A DNA stretch of 64,000 nt, from contig NC_088296.1 in assembly GCF_032854445.1 (NCBI RefSeq), positions 20,575,853 through 20,639,852 of the forward strand. Direction: 5' to 3'. Source of the stretch: Liolophura sinensis (Eukaryota > Mollusca > Polyplacophora > Chitonida > Chitonidae). Under the pieces are notes generated by a model, which worked only from the letters and a program-made list of their open reading frames with translations, was not told the DNA's origin and searched no databases. Below are positions 53,795-64,000 of this stretch, piece by piece. The number at the start of each line of letters is the position of its first letter. The first letter of the stretch is position 1. The position numbers were made by a program, and so were the translations under genes.

Positions 53795-56690
53795 TCTTAC
53801 GTTCTTACTCGCTGGAACGTAACCGTAGGTCTACATTGTACAGATAGCCAGAGAGGAGTTTTCCTACACAGGGTAGTTATTAATGAGCTCTTGGTGCTCT
53901 CAATCAAACATGTCTGACAGTTAAGATAATTGTTTTTTGGCCATTCCTTGCTGTTATCATTTCGAGTGTGTCGTTTTTTTTTTGTGGTTTCGAGACAAAG
54001 GCCAATGTTTAAAGTGTCCTGTAGGACTCCAGTATTAAACAGCAGTGTGGGAATCAGATTCGGAAAGTCCTGAAGTACTCTGTATGATATTTATGATTAA
54101 TTGTAGAATTAATCATATGATATGCGAAGAAAATAAGTTTTATTTAAATTGGCATTCGCTTGATTCTGTAGTTAATCAGTTTGAAAATGCAAAAAGCATC
54201 AAAATCTTATGTCGAAATGTAGAGCTTTACTTTTAGTGAAGTGTTGAACATTTCGAGTTTGTGGAAGATTCCTTCTGAGCAGAAGGAAACAGTGTGATAC
54301 ATATTTCAGATAAGAAACCTTCAGGCTTATAACTTTATTAATTCGGAGAAGGAGGGGGGGAGGAGTCTGTGTTCCTGAGTTTGTGGTACCCTACATGTTT
54401 CTTGGCTACTTCTAGGTATGTGTGTACTGAAGACTGTGTTCCTTAAATTTGGTTGCGCCATCCATGTATGTTTCTAGGTTGTTTCTGACCTTGACCTTTG
54501 CAGTTGGCGGCTGGGTAGTACCATCCATAAAGACATATTACCTTGACACCACAAGCCCTTTGGCCATGACTATTAATTCATGTATCTTGAATGCAAAATG
54601 GGTTTCTAACTCTTATCATGTTCTGTACCTACCGCTAATTGACAAAGTGTTTCGCAGCGATAGCAAGTTGAGAAATTAGATGAGTTTTGATATCAAATTA
54701 CGGTTTTCCTTTCCAGTGGTGGTGGTGGTGGTGGGGAGGGGGGGGGGGGATACCTCTGTGATTTAGGCTATTGCCTGGAGAATATGATGTGAATGAAGAT
54801 TTATACACATGTCTCTCCATTCGGGAATAAATTTAATGTCAGTCATATTTGTAGGTTTGCACGAGTGCTATGTGAATGTAATGTTTTTTGTTGGTTATTG
54901 GCATTTGTTAAAACTGAAGGGAACTACCGAGGTAGGTCAATTCATTTGCTGAGTTCTGAAGAAAACGCCTGAGTCAGACAAAAAAAAAAGTATGAGAAGA
55001 GAAGATGACCATGTGCTTAAAATATTCAGGAGAGTACTCTCTTTTTTGGGGTGGGGGGTGGGTGGGTGGGGGGTGGGGAGGCAGGAACGCTATTACCAGC
55101 CCCTAGGAGTCTAATTTTGGGGGCAGAAACATTGACCTAACCTAACTTATGATCCTCGGCAGTTTATTTTTATCTTCAAAACCGCCAAAAATGTGAAGAA
55201 GATCAGAGTTGCAGTTGTCTTCAGTGAGTGACGAGTGAGTGTACATAACCAGTTGTCAAGGTCTGATTGATGGCGCAAGCCTGTTGGAGAGAAGAAGTTG
55301 AGGGGGAGGTGGGGGGGGGGGGGAGGGGTTAGGGGTAGCTGAGTATAGGCATAGGGGAGGGGGTGATAGAGCTGATGGGTTGAGAAGGGGTAGAGAAAGT
55401 CTGGCAGTTAGGGTTTACTTCCTGGATATGTTAATTTCCAGTGTCAACTAAGGAGTTTTGGTACTTCCATATAGTCAATATGTATATGTCGGTTGCTGTA
55501 ACATATGCGATCTGTATCTTTGAGTTTGTCGTGCTGACTTCCTCTCCGGCTGTAGGTGGGACTTTTAATTTACAATCAGCCATCTTGGCACATGTATATT
55601 CCTGTCATAGCAATTAACATGTACTGTATTTGCACTAAAACTTCACCTGAAAATAAGTATTTTTGTGAAAATTTGAATAAAAGTCTTAAAATATTACTTT
55701 TGCTTCAAAAGCTTACATTTTCCCAATGTGGTATTACCTTACCTTCCAAGTAAGTACACCACAAGTGTGTATTTAATTGTGCATTTAAAAAAGTAAATTC
55801 AGGTGTAGCTATATGTACATGTATATCCTCCACAGGTGTTAACGACCTGATGATCATGATATTGATCGTGTCAGTGAATTAGCTCACAAACATGGCGACA
55901 GTTTACACTGGAACAAAACACTTACTTCGCCTTTGCTTTAGACATATGCTGATTGGGTGTCTGTTAGCCGATTGCACTGAGCAGCGTACCCAAAAAGAGC
56001 CTAGATTCCACAAAAGCACTCCAGATTTTAGTCTTTTGTCCAGTCCTTTTTTTTTTCTTTCTCCACTTTGTTCGTTGTGTTATTTGGTTTTTTTTTCTTT
56101 TTTCATTTTATGCGAAGCTTCGTCTAAGGCTGTCCATTGATGCATGGACATACATTAGAATAGTGCGTTCCAGCAAATTACACGCCAGCTAATTCAACAA
56201 TGCCCTTATGTTCAGCCATGGACACAAAAGAGAAACATGTCTGGGCAAACAATGGCTTTATCAGGCTGTGATTTTCTTCCCATAAATTCCTGTGTCCATC
56301 AGCTGAACACACTGGTGATGTCCTCCTCCCACCAAATCCTTGCCACTCCCCCACCCCACACCCCACCCAACCCACCCCACCCCCACCCCTACCCCACAAA
56401 TGTCCTCTTAATGTAGAGATCAAAGAGTCACGGTGGAAATATAATTAAAAAAAGAGATGTGTGAACAGCTTATGGAGGGATCGATGAGACTTATGTAGCT
56501 TTGTCTTCCTTGACTGTTGTGTGGCTTGTTCTTAACTCAGACATGTTTTTGTGTGAAGACACTTTAATCGAGAAACCAAGAAATTGTTTTGAGAAATGCA
56601 TTTTTACATTCACACTATAGGTACATGTACTTGAAACTGAATTAATCAATGAGGTAAACATGGTATTGTCTGATGTCTATAGCTTACAAT
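53795..56690. other. Unique sequence with G-rich microsatellites (54712-54750, 55038-55082, 55298-55330)
   Basis: Three purine-rich tracts (GGTGGTGGTGGTGG then a long G-run; GGGTGGGTGGGGGGTGGGG; a G-run at 55310) could form G-quadruplexes. A fragment matching family A (GACTTCCTCTCCGGCTGTAG) is at ~55539. A C-rich counterpart lies at 56338-56394. No exon was recognised. Confidence 0.5.
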
Positions 56691-56699
56691 TAAGCCAGT

Positions 56700-57510
56700 G
56701 TTATACTGTACATGTGCTCTCCACCGATCAAAGTGTCTCTGTCTCTCGATCATGACAGACTGCTTAAGTCGGCTTTCACACCCATATGATGTGCTTTTGC
56801 CTCTCAGAATATATAGGCTGTTGTATCAGCCTCCCTCCACTTATGCTCACAGACACTCAGGTGTTTCTACTCTCTTTGAAAAGGCTATTACATGTGCATT
56901 ATAGCTTAACCCATCAAGTGGGTCTGTCTCTTGGAACAGGCGGCTGTTATGTCAGCATCCCTCTATAGCGATCACATAAACTGGCCGTGAGGTGTTTCTT
57001 TTGTTCCTCAAGGGATCACGGGAACTGAGGTGTTTCATTCACCTCTAAGAGCTGGCTACTACATCAGTCTCCCTCCATAATAGATGATCACAGACACTAT
57101 AGTGTTTCTTCTGTCTGTCATAGCCTCCCTCATCCTTACAGTGATCATGAAAACAGGTGTTTTTCATGTCTTTCTGGCCTCACAATTCACAGAAACCAAC
57201 CTACTCTTCTGCCTGTCAAAGCTGGCTGTTAGATCAGCCTCCCTCCTCAGATGTTCACAGAAACTATTTAGACACTGGTAGACGTTTCTTCTGCCTGTCA
57301 AAGCTGGCTGTTAGATCAGCCTCCCTCCTCAGATGTTCACAGAAACTATTTAGACACTGGTAGATGTTTCTTCTGCCTGTCAAAGCTGGCTGTTAGATCA
57401 GCCTCCCTCCTCAGATCTTCACAGAAACTATTAAGGCACCTGTACATGTTTCTTCTACCTGTCAAAGCTGTCTGTTACAACAGCCTCCCTCTATGGTTTG
57501 ATACTTCTTC
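56700..57510 (+). repeat. 82-bp tandem array, decaying leftwards
   Basis: GTTTCTTCTGCCTGTCAAAG, CTGGCTGTTAGATCAGCCTC, CCTCCTCAGATGTTCACAGA, AACTATTTAGACACTGGTAG recurs at an 82-bp period (CCCTCCTCAG at 57241, 57323 and 57405). Older copies sharing CAGCCTCCCTCC and CACAGACACT extend left to ~56700. Confidence 0.88.
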
Positions 57511-57514
57511 TTCA

Positions 57515-58435
57515 TTATTCAGAATGGTCATTATGAGCGGGCTCTCTGGGAACTCCTGTTTTGTTCGTGCTCAGTAAGATTTTCACTCTAATGCATGGAG
57601 TCCACTGGCAATTGCTTCACAGGTCATCACCGACGACACTGGCCTTTGTTCTGCTGATGGAATCAGCATGCACGACAGGGCATCTGACCCATAATGCAGT
57701 TCTTGAGTGCGCTGTTACAGCGGTATGCTGCCGTGAAGCCTTTGAACCGATTTAGCCTCTCAAATGCAGGTTGCATTTTGATGTTCCGATGACAGCCTAT
57801 TTCACTGGATGAGATATGGGATTTCTGTTTGTCTGGGAAGCCTTTGTCTGTATGGTACATTGCGTACCAGAGATCGTCAACTTAACGGCTGATGGCTCCC
57901 GTTATACTCCGCATATTTATTGTCTTATTTTCTTGTCTTCATAATTCATGATATTTTGAAGGTTGTAATTGTTACCTTAATTCTTTTCAGTGTGTATAAT
58001 TTGCATATGGTTTCATGGAATTCATGTTGCATGACATTTTAAATCTCTTTTTGACGTTGTAGACGTTTTATATCTTTGATGAGTGACATTTTCACAAGGC
58101 ATGGTTTTGATGCGTATGAATGAAAAGAATCTTAACGTGCACAATTTAAAACCCACGTGGACAGAAGCAATATATTTCCAGAGGTAACTGACTTCTGTGT
58201 CTTTGAATAAGTGGCATGATATGTACATCATAAGACATTTCCTTGCAAAAGTAATTGATGGTTTTTCCTCTCTAGTTTCAAGTTCTGCCCTCTCTGAAAG
58301 TCCTTTTTTGTCCATATATCAAACTCGGTTCTGCACAAAAATTGTCTACACAAGGCCATGGGTTATTGAGACTGCAGTCAGCAGGTCTAAAATACCAGGA
58401 TATCTATCAAGCTCCGCTTTCAGACCTTGAAGACA
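57515..58435. other. No recognised feature
   Basis: Unique sequence. Short ORFs are unrecognised. Confidence 0.5.
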
Positions 58436-58439
58436 TTCA

Positions 58440-58640
58440 TCCACCAGGTGTCTCTAATATGAGTTATGAATATTCATGAGGTGGGAACTCTTCTTGAGTT
58501 GAGATTCATCTCTCAAAAGTCGGCTTGGCCATGAACATTTATAGTGGAAGCCATAAAGCTGTTGGGAGACCGGTCTGTCATTTATTATTAATTGTTACCA
58601 CAAGCTCATGTCGGCTTAAAGACACATAAAACCCGCTGGA
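58440..58640. other. Unique block with homeodomain-type cores, possible regulatory element
   Basis: Contains TATGAATATTCATGAGG (a near-palindromic octamer/POU-like motif), TTATTATTAATTG, and neither repeats nor an exon. Confidence 0.3.
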
Positions 58641-58644
58641 ATTT

Positions 58645-59025
58645 GTAAGTCTGCTTGTGTATGGTGGCCTGTTTAGAACTGTACACATCCTAACATGTGG
58701 AATGCTGGTCGCTGTGGTATGGAGTCATTTAGGCTTTCAGCCGAATGACATTCTTCCATTCAAAGTCAAAGGAGTGTGAAGCTGTACTAGAAATTATTCA
58801 TTGCTTTATGCAGCTGGCCCATTTCAAGAAACCTTGAGGTTGTGAAATAATTCTAAAAGCAACCTAAACCTCTGAGCAACCAAGAACTTGGCAAACTAAC
58901 AGGTAATAATCCAAGGAGTGTAATAATTGTGTCAACAGTGTCATTGAACAGTTCCTTGTATTTCAACAGTCGGTGTTTGTGTAAGTTTGTAAGTCAAATG
59001 TACCTTGAAAAGTTCATTATTGCCA
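58645..59025. other. No recognised feature
   Basis: Unique sequence. Confidence 0.5.
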
Positions 59026-59029
59026 AAGG

Positions 59030-59155
59030 ATGGTTGTTTTCTGTGGGTTTTCCAGTCTCCTCCACCCTTAAAGCTGACCACCGCAGTGTAACTGGAAAAT
59101 CCTTAAATAAATAAAAGTAAAAAAATAAATAAAATCAAATAAAAAAACAAAACAC
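59030..59155 (+). mobile_element. Very old SINE family A 3' remnant
   Basis: GTGGGTTTTCCAGTCTCCTC, CACCCTTAAAGCTGACCACC and AAATCCTTAAATAAATAAAA retain the body and tail order with many changes. Confidence 0.55.
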
Positions 59156-59254
59156 ACAATTGCTAAAAGATGGACACTGATATTTGGGATTTGATCTAAG
59201 TGTAATACACCCTGCATAGTTCTTCAACATCCATATCTACTCTCCGATATCTAC

Positions 59255-59405
59255 GTGCGACCGTCAGCCAGCAACCTGCTGATGGTCATGGGTTTCCCCC
59301 AGGCTCTGCCCATTTTCCACTCACAATAACACAGTCTGCTGTGGTATAAGTGAAATATTCTCGAGTACGGCGTAAAACACCAATCAAGTAAATAAATGAA
59401 TAAAG
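59255..59405 (+). mobile_element. SINE family A 3' half
   Basis: CAGCCAGCAACCTGCTGATG, TTTCCCCCAGGCTCTGCCCA, GTGAAATATTCTCGAGTACG and CACCAATCAAGTAAATAAAT. Confidence 0.9.
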
Positions 59406-59409
59406 CCAT

Positions 59410-60355
59410 GTAACCATGCATTCATGTCTTATGCTCATTTAAGTCAATGACAACTCTCCTAATAATTATGTTTTAATATAAATTCATTTCCCGTAGCCTC
59501 ATAAAAAATACCTTGCAGAAGGGTGAACTGTTGAAATTATCCTGTTCATTCTTTGAACTCAGTTTGTAAAATTTTTTCCCAGTTCTCTCATCTCTGCAAA
59601 AACCATTACTTTCTGTCAGTTTTCATCACAACTGCAAATTAACACCATTAGTTTATTAGCCAATTAGATTCCCGAACAGTATTCTCTGCGATCCTATGAA
59701 GGAAATGGATGCCTTAATTACTGTTGTAAATTAGACCTCTTGGAAAGATACATCTGGTTTTTTGGAGGGGCGCACAGTGTTAATGAGGATAGACTAAGAA
59801 GGGTTCCTTTCAGTCCAATATAACAAGGCATGATGGGAAGGAAGTGCGCCAGGGCTTGGTAACGACACCCGGCCGACTGCCGACGGCTGTAAATTCATCC
59901 CTACACCTGGGCGACCATGCAGGAGATAAAAATCAATAGTTATGTTGCCGTGGAGATGAAACTCCAACTGTGGCAATTTGTCTTTCACAAGATTTTTATT
60001 ACGCCTACAATCTGGGCGAGAAGTTATTCCAGGGGCATGCAGACATTGCTCACCCGATCTTGTCTGTTGGAATCAGAAACGGCTAATGAACAACTGTCTT
60101 GACCTTGGCCCTCAGCTTTACCACCTGCCTTACTAGGCTTTTTACCTCTTTAATAGTCCACATTCCCAGGGCCTGATTCTGGCCTGGATACATGCACATG
60201 TCTGTGGACTATAATCCCCTGGGGCTACATACCTGGCGGTGTATGTAGCATTTGTCACATGTAACTCAACTAGTTAGGTAACCGAGATTTCTATTAGCTC
60301 ATTCTGCAAACTGATCTACCTTAATTAATTCTTTTATCTTGTCAATCACCTGTGC
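59410..60355. other. Unique sequence; GC-richer enhancer-like block 59760-60250
   Basis: The block has CACCTGGGCGACC (~59904), CCACCTGCC (~60121), TACCTGG (~60229) and several ATTA/TAAT cores, without repeats. The ORFs at 59794-59988 (-) and 59917-60102 (+) overlap and have no recognisable domain. Confidence 0.3.
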
Positions 60356-60359
60356 ATGC

Positions 60360-60550
60360 TGTATTTTTGAAACCTTCTCTGAGAACTACATTATGGGCTG
60401 TAGAGAAATAATTTGCACAGCTTTATGAAACTTGTATCTTTAGCGACACAAGCAAATCATTTTTAGTGCCATTTTCATATAATTGTTTGCATAAAGTCCA
60501 CTGAAAAAGTTTAGAAGTTGAAAAGGTTGAAGAATTACAGTAGCTGTCTT
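60360..60550 (-). mobile_element. MITE-like family F, inverted copy
   Basis: GTAGAGAAATAATTTGCACA, GCTTTATGAAACTTGTATCT, GTCCACTGAAAAAGTTTAG and GAAAAGGTTGAAGAATTACA are family F landmarks in reverse. Confidence 0.75.
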
Positions 60551-60599
60551 TATAATGAGTAGTTTGGTAAGTTCTTGCTGCACACATCTCATCATGCAT

Positions 60600-60900
60600 T
60601 AACCGGCCTGGATAGCACAGCTGGTAGAGTGTCGGCTTCGGGAGCGGTAGATCCAGGATCAATCCTGGATCAAGTCGCACCTCAGGCTTTAAAACAGGAA
60701 GTTGTAACTTTGTCGCTTGGCGTTCGGCATGAAGGGGATAGTGTAACGACTGGTTGACCCATATCAGTATAATGGCTCAGGAAATCTGTCCTGCAACAAG
60801 GGGGTACATTGCATACACCCTAAGGATTCCTTGGTTGTCATATGACTGAAAAATTGTTGATTACAACTTAAACCTCAAGCATTCACTCACTCATCAGATA
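60600..60900 (+). mobile_element. SINE family B with the best preserved tRNA-like head
   Basis: GGATAGCACAGCTGGTAGAG (A box) and GGTAGATCCAGGATCAATCC (B box) at tRNA spacing; then GGCTTTAAAACAGGAAGTTG, GACTGGTTGACCCATATCAG and CATATGACTGAAAAATTGTT, with a CACT-rich tail. About 65 bp of the middle (TTACTTGCC to GCAGCAC) are deleted. Confidence 0.92.
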
Positions 60901-60924
60901 AAGCTGCATGGTTTTACCAGGTGA

Positions 60925-61060
60925 CCAGCTGGTTCTATAATCAAGCTCACCTGATTCTATAATCAAGCTCCTCACCTGATTCTATAATCAAGCTCCTCAC
61001 CTGATTCTATAATCAAGCTCCTCACCTGGTTCTATAATCAAGCTCCTCACCTGGTTCACC
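60925..61060 (+). repeat. 25-bp tandem repeat, about five copies
   Basis: CACCTGATTCTATAATCAAG plus CTCCT at a 25-bp period. The last units have TGGTTC for TGATTC. Each unit carries a CACCTG E-box, so the repeat is a regular array of five such sites. Confidence 0.92.
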
Positions 61061-61064
61061 TCTA

Positions 61065-61300
61065 GTAAATCTAAATCAACAGCTTGTTTTGTATATGCCC
61101 TAAATGACCTAAACATTCAAACACAAAAGAGCATATTTGGAGACAATAAATGTCATTAGATATTACTTTACATTTACCCAGTAGGATATCATCCTACCTC
61201 CCAAACATCTCTCAAAGCACCTTTTTGAAATCTAGAGAGCTTTCACAATCTGGAAAAGCAAGCAGCTTAGTCATGGACGAAGTTTGAGGTCTTTTAGGGT
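61065..61300. other. No recognised feature
   Basis: Unique sequence. Confidence 0.5.
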
Positions 61301-61304
61301 TATA

Positions 61305-61547
61305 TTTATTTATTTGTTTTACTCAAGAATATTTCACTTATACGACGACGACCAGTATTATGGTGGGAGGTAACCCGGCAGAGCCCAGGGGAAACCCCCG
61401 ACCATCCGCAGGATGCTGAAGACCTTCTCACTTACGGCCGGAGAGGAAGCCAACATGAGCTGGACTTGAACTCACAGCGACCGCATTGGTGACTCGTGGG
61501 TCATTACGCTGTGCTAGCACGCTAACCAACTGAACCACGGAGGCCCT
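61305..61547 (-). mobile_element. SINE family A, near full length
   Basis: Tail TTTACTCAAGAATATTTCAC; body GACCAGTATTATGGTGGGAG, CCCCGACCATCCGCAGGATG; B-box side GACTTGAACTCACAGCGACC; head GCTAACCAACTGAACCACGG. A GGAGGCCC terminus is retained. Confidence 0.93.
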
Positions 61548-61684
61548 TTTAGGGTTATAGATATATAACTCATCAATTGATTCAACACCAAGGTTGTCAG
61601 CTACTTATAGTACCATATAGGTACTTAAACTTGTAACAGTTTTTTTATCTTATATTTACATCATCACTAAGTTTTGTAGATTAT

Positions 61685-61930
61685 ATTGGCTTTATATATA
61701 CATTGGCTTTTTTCCTCAACCTATTTTGCACATGAAAGAGCAAATTTGGGTGCAGTTTATGCACATTTTTAATATTTTTGGAAACAAAACTACAATAGTT
61801 AATGTTGGTCAGCTTCAGGGCTTCATAAAAAGTATAATTTTAAGTCTGCGTGAAAGTCTGCATAGAATAATGCGTTCAGTATATGCTTGAATAAACACCT
61901 TGGAAACGTGAAAGGTTGACAAATTACTAT
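61685..61930 (+). mobile_element. MITE-like family E
   Basis: CCTCAACCTATTTTGCACAT, GCAGTTTATGCACATTTTTA, GGAAACAAAACTACAATAGT and CTTGAATAAACACCTTGGAA, ending GTGAAAGGTTGACAAATTAC. The first and last blocks are imperfect inverted repeats. Confidence 0.68.
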
Positions 61931-61949
61931 AAACATATGCAGGTTCTGA

Positions 61950-62025
61950 AACTTCGGCCCCTCAGTCGGCTCCTCAGTAGGCCCCTCAGTATGCTGAATC
62001 GGCTCCTCGGTCAGTCCGAAGGTTC
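61950..62025. repeat. Short degenerate CGGCTCCTCAGT repeat
   Basis: Four or five units of CGGCnCCTCAGT alternate with TAGGCCCCTCAGTATG. A minor local expansion. Confidence 0.7.
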
Positions 62026-62079
62026 TGAAAACTAGATCATCAGCATGTTTTGTAACATAGAAAGCCAAAAAGTTTTGTT

Positions 62080-62335
62080 CACTGCCTTATCAGCAGATTT
62101 TGTAAGCTCGTCTGTCAACAGGGTTTGTAAAGTGGATAGCAGATATTGCCAACTGGCTTAATTGTCAGCAGATTTTGTAAGCTCGTCTGTCAACAGGGTT
62201 TGTAAAGTGTGTAGCAGGTATTGTCAACTGGCTTAATTGTGAGCAGATTTTGTAAGCTCGTCTGTCAACAGGGTTTGTAAAGTGTGTAGCAGGTATTGTC
62301 AACTGGCTTAATTGTCAGCAGATTTTGAAACTGTT
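62080..62335 (+). repeat. 75-bp tandem repeat, a little over three copies
   Basis: GCAGATTTTGTAAGCTCGTC, TGTCAACAGGGTTTGTAAAG, TGTGTAGCAGGTATTGTCAA, CTGGCTTAATTGTCA. GCAGATTTT occurs at 62093, 62168, 62243 and 62318, an exact 75-bp period. Confidence 0.93.
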
Positions 62336-62339
62336 GCTT

Positions 62340-62810
62340 GTCATTGGTAGGCTCTGAAAACTGACTCTGTTCTCAGTACATTGTTAAAAGTTTGTATACC
62401 TCAGCTAGTTCTATAACTTATCCCATCAGTTCATTCTGAAACCTTCAGCATGCTTAATATATATGGAGTTTATCACCATTCCTTTGAAACCTAGACTGAA
62501 CTTGTCTCTATTTATATGAGCTTTGCACTATACATGTTACAAGACAATGACGTGCGTGTACTCTAACATGCCAAATTATTTTTAGACCAGACAGCAGTGC
62601 CAAAAATCTAAAAATTGCAGTTTCACAACCTTTTTGAAGAAAAAAAAAAGATATAGATAATGTGTTCATTAGTTGGTTTTTTTCTAAGTACAGAAGCACA
62701 TTGACCACTAATTTGTTTTCTGAAGATTAACTGGACTCCTGGGCCTGGTTGTGCAGAGTGTATTGGTTAATATCGGTATGAAGTCAAATTACATATTTAC
62801 GATTTTATTT
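62340..62810. other. No recognised feature
   Basis: Unique AT-rich sequence. Confidence 0.5.
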
Positions 62811-62839
62811 ACGGATTTTATTTTCTTATTTACTGACCT

Positions 62840-62966
62840 TCCCATGTACGGCTGGAGAGGAAGCCAGCATGAGCTGGACTTGGAATCATAGCTACCGCAT
62901 TGGTGAGAATCTGTTGGATCATTACGCTGGGCTAGCACGTTAACCGACTGAGCCACAGAGGCCCCC
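62840..62966 (-). mobile_element. SINE family A 5' half
   Basis: CTTCCCATGTACGGCTGGAG, GAAGCCAGCATGAGCTGGAC, GCTACCGCATTGGTGAGAAT and the head TTAACCGACTGAGCCACAGA with GGCCCCCC. The 3' half is missing. Its 5' end leads directly into the following tandem repeat. Confidence 0.9.
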
Positions 62967-63120
62967 CATATTTTATATAGTGTTAGGCCTCCCATATTTA
63001 ATGTAGTGTTAGGTCCCCCATATTTAATATAGTGTTAGGCCCCCCATATTTAATATAGTGTTAGGCCCCCCATATTTAATATAGCGTTAGGCCCCCCCAT
63101 ATTTAATATAGTGTTAGGCA
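62962..63120 (+). repeat. ~26-bp tandem repeat seeded at a SINE end
   Basis: Six units of CCCCCATATTTAATATAGTG plus TTAGGC follow one another. The first unit shares its CCCCCCATA with the SINE terminus, so the array seems to have expanded from the SINE/flank junction. Confidence 0.9.
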
Positions 63121-63124
63121 ATTA

Positions 63125-64000
63125 TATTTGGGTTAATTACAAAGCTGAAGGCTTGGATTAAAGCTAAAACTGGTAATAAATCTCAAGACACTTTTGAACA
63201 CTTAGGCCTTGAAGACAGGAAAAAGAAAGAACGTCCATTCTTTGCTGTTTAAGAATAAAATGGAAAATTTTGGTCCATTTCTATATTTGCCAACTTGCAC
63301 TTGCAACGGAATGCATTTTTTTCTTCCAGACAAGATGAGAAATGCGACTAAAAGCACGAAATGAGTTCATTATGTGTGATAATTTTTCCGCTAAACAAAT
63401 TTTTTTGTTACCTTTCTTGTTTGCGAGAGGTGTTCGTTGTCACATTCCCTGGCAGTTGCCGAACTATTTTTAACTGGCTCTGTCAGACAAATGCCTGGTT
63501 CTTCCCGGATATATCTCCCTCAACGCCAGGCCGTCTGTCAACACGACTCCCCAGCTGTAAACTATTGCTGCAATCTAGGCTTAATTACACTCACACCTCA
63601 ATGTTAGACTAGCCTGACACCATGGCCCATCTCTGACAGAGATGTGATCGTGTAGTCAGGTGCTGCCGCCATGATAAATAGGCAGACAATATGATAGAAT
63701 GTGAATTTGGAACCTACCTGTACAGTACATTAGGGCTACTTGTATGCTAAAAATCTTTTGTAGTCCTTATTTAACCTTTGAAAATATGAAAAAATAAGCA
63801 AAAGAAAATGGACAAAGAGAAGCTGGTGCCAATGACATGGCAATGACTCTGAAAAAAACAGAAAATCCAGCAGTTCTTGATGCCAAAACCCAGTGCCTCA
63901 AAAAATGCACCTATTTGATCTTTTTCCTGATATGATTTCATTTTAGAGACGTCAAGAATAATCTGCATTTGTTTCTTTATTTGATTGTTGCTCAATGCCA
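63125..64000. other. Unique sequence; GC-richer block 63420-63690
   Basis: No repeat or exon was recognised. The block contains CATCTCTGACAGAGATG, a palindrome, and TAAT cores. The ORF at 63361-63612 lacks a domain. Confidence 0.4.

Noticed and set aside
53648-53917. 89-codon ORF with several cysteines
   Set aside because: It overlaps a family F MITE copy that recurs, frame-broken, elsewhere in the window.

Overview
This is animal genomic DNA, and essentially all of it reads as intron. Base composition is moderately AT-rich. There are no operons and no long ORFs, and simple repeats, tRNA-derived SINEs, small inverted-repeat transposons and minisatellites are dense. The two commonest SINE families resemble elements described from bivalves and gastropods (ends like GTGAAATATTCTTGAGTACG and CTGAAAAATTGTTAAGTACG). 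A marine mollusc, or at least a lophotrochozoan, is therefore the most likely source. That placement is an inference from recall, not a search.

The only protein-coding sequence I can defend is one 83-bp exon at 24602-24684 (+). It encodes the second half of the first RNA-recognition motif of a CELF/Bruno-like RNA-binding protein, closest to the CELF3-6 branch. A good polypyrimidine tract and AG precede it and GTAAGT follows it. No neighbouring CELF exon was recognised, so the window probably spans parts of two very long introns: at least 24.6 kb upstream and 39.3 kb downstream.

Layout. 1-2.6 kb holds degenerate minisatellites, including a 198-bp perfect tandem duplication. 3-22 kb is intron-like sequence with scattered SINEs, a small hairpin element at 3361-3535, a TA microsatellite, a twin CCAAT/TATA promoter-like block near 10.8-11.0 kb and a 28-bp inverted repeat at 16.2-16.4 kb. 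22.2-24.6 kb is a nest of mobile elements: a 390-bp MITE with roughly 125-bp terminal inverted repeats and 9-bp target duplications, a tail-to-tail SINE pair, and further SINEs ending less than 100 bp before the exon. 26-34 kb carries rearranged SINEs, a second MITE copy, a 46-bp perfect palindrome and a 29-bp satellite open in three frames. 34.8-41.3 kb is relatively low in repeats and has two clusters of CAGGTA/TACCTG motifs and GC-richer unique blocks. 42.5-45.3 kb is a 58-bp satellite with a homogenised core showing four-unit higher-order periodicity. 46-64 kb alternates inverted repeats, 55-, 69-, 82-, 25-, 75- and 26-bp tandem arrays, two MITE families, SINEs and unique enhancer-like blocks.

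Three near-consensus RFX X-boxes (4579, 38390, 50965) and the CAGGTA clusters are the best hints of regulatory content. No new enzymatic or defence system is visible. The most notable features are the CELF exon in its very long introns, the satellite periodicity, the MITE families and the repeated fold-back rearrangements of SINEs.
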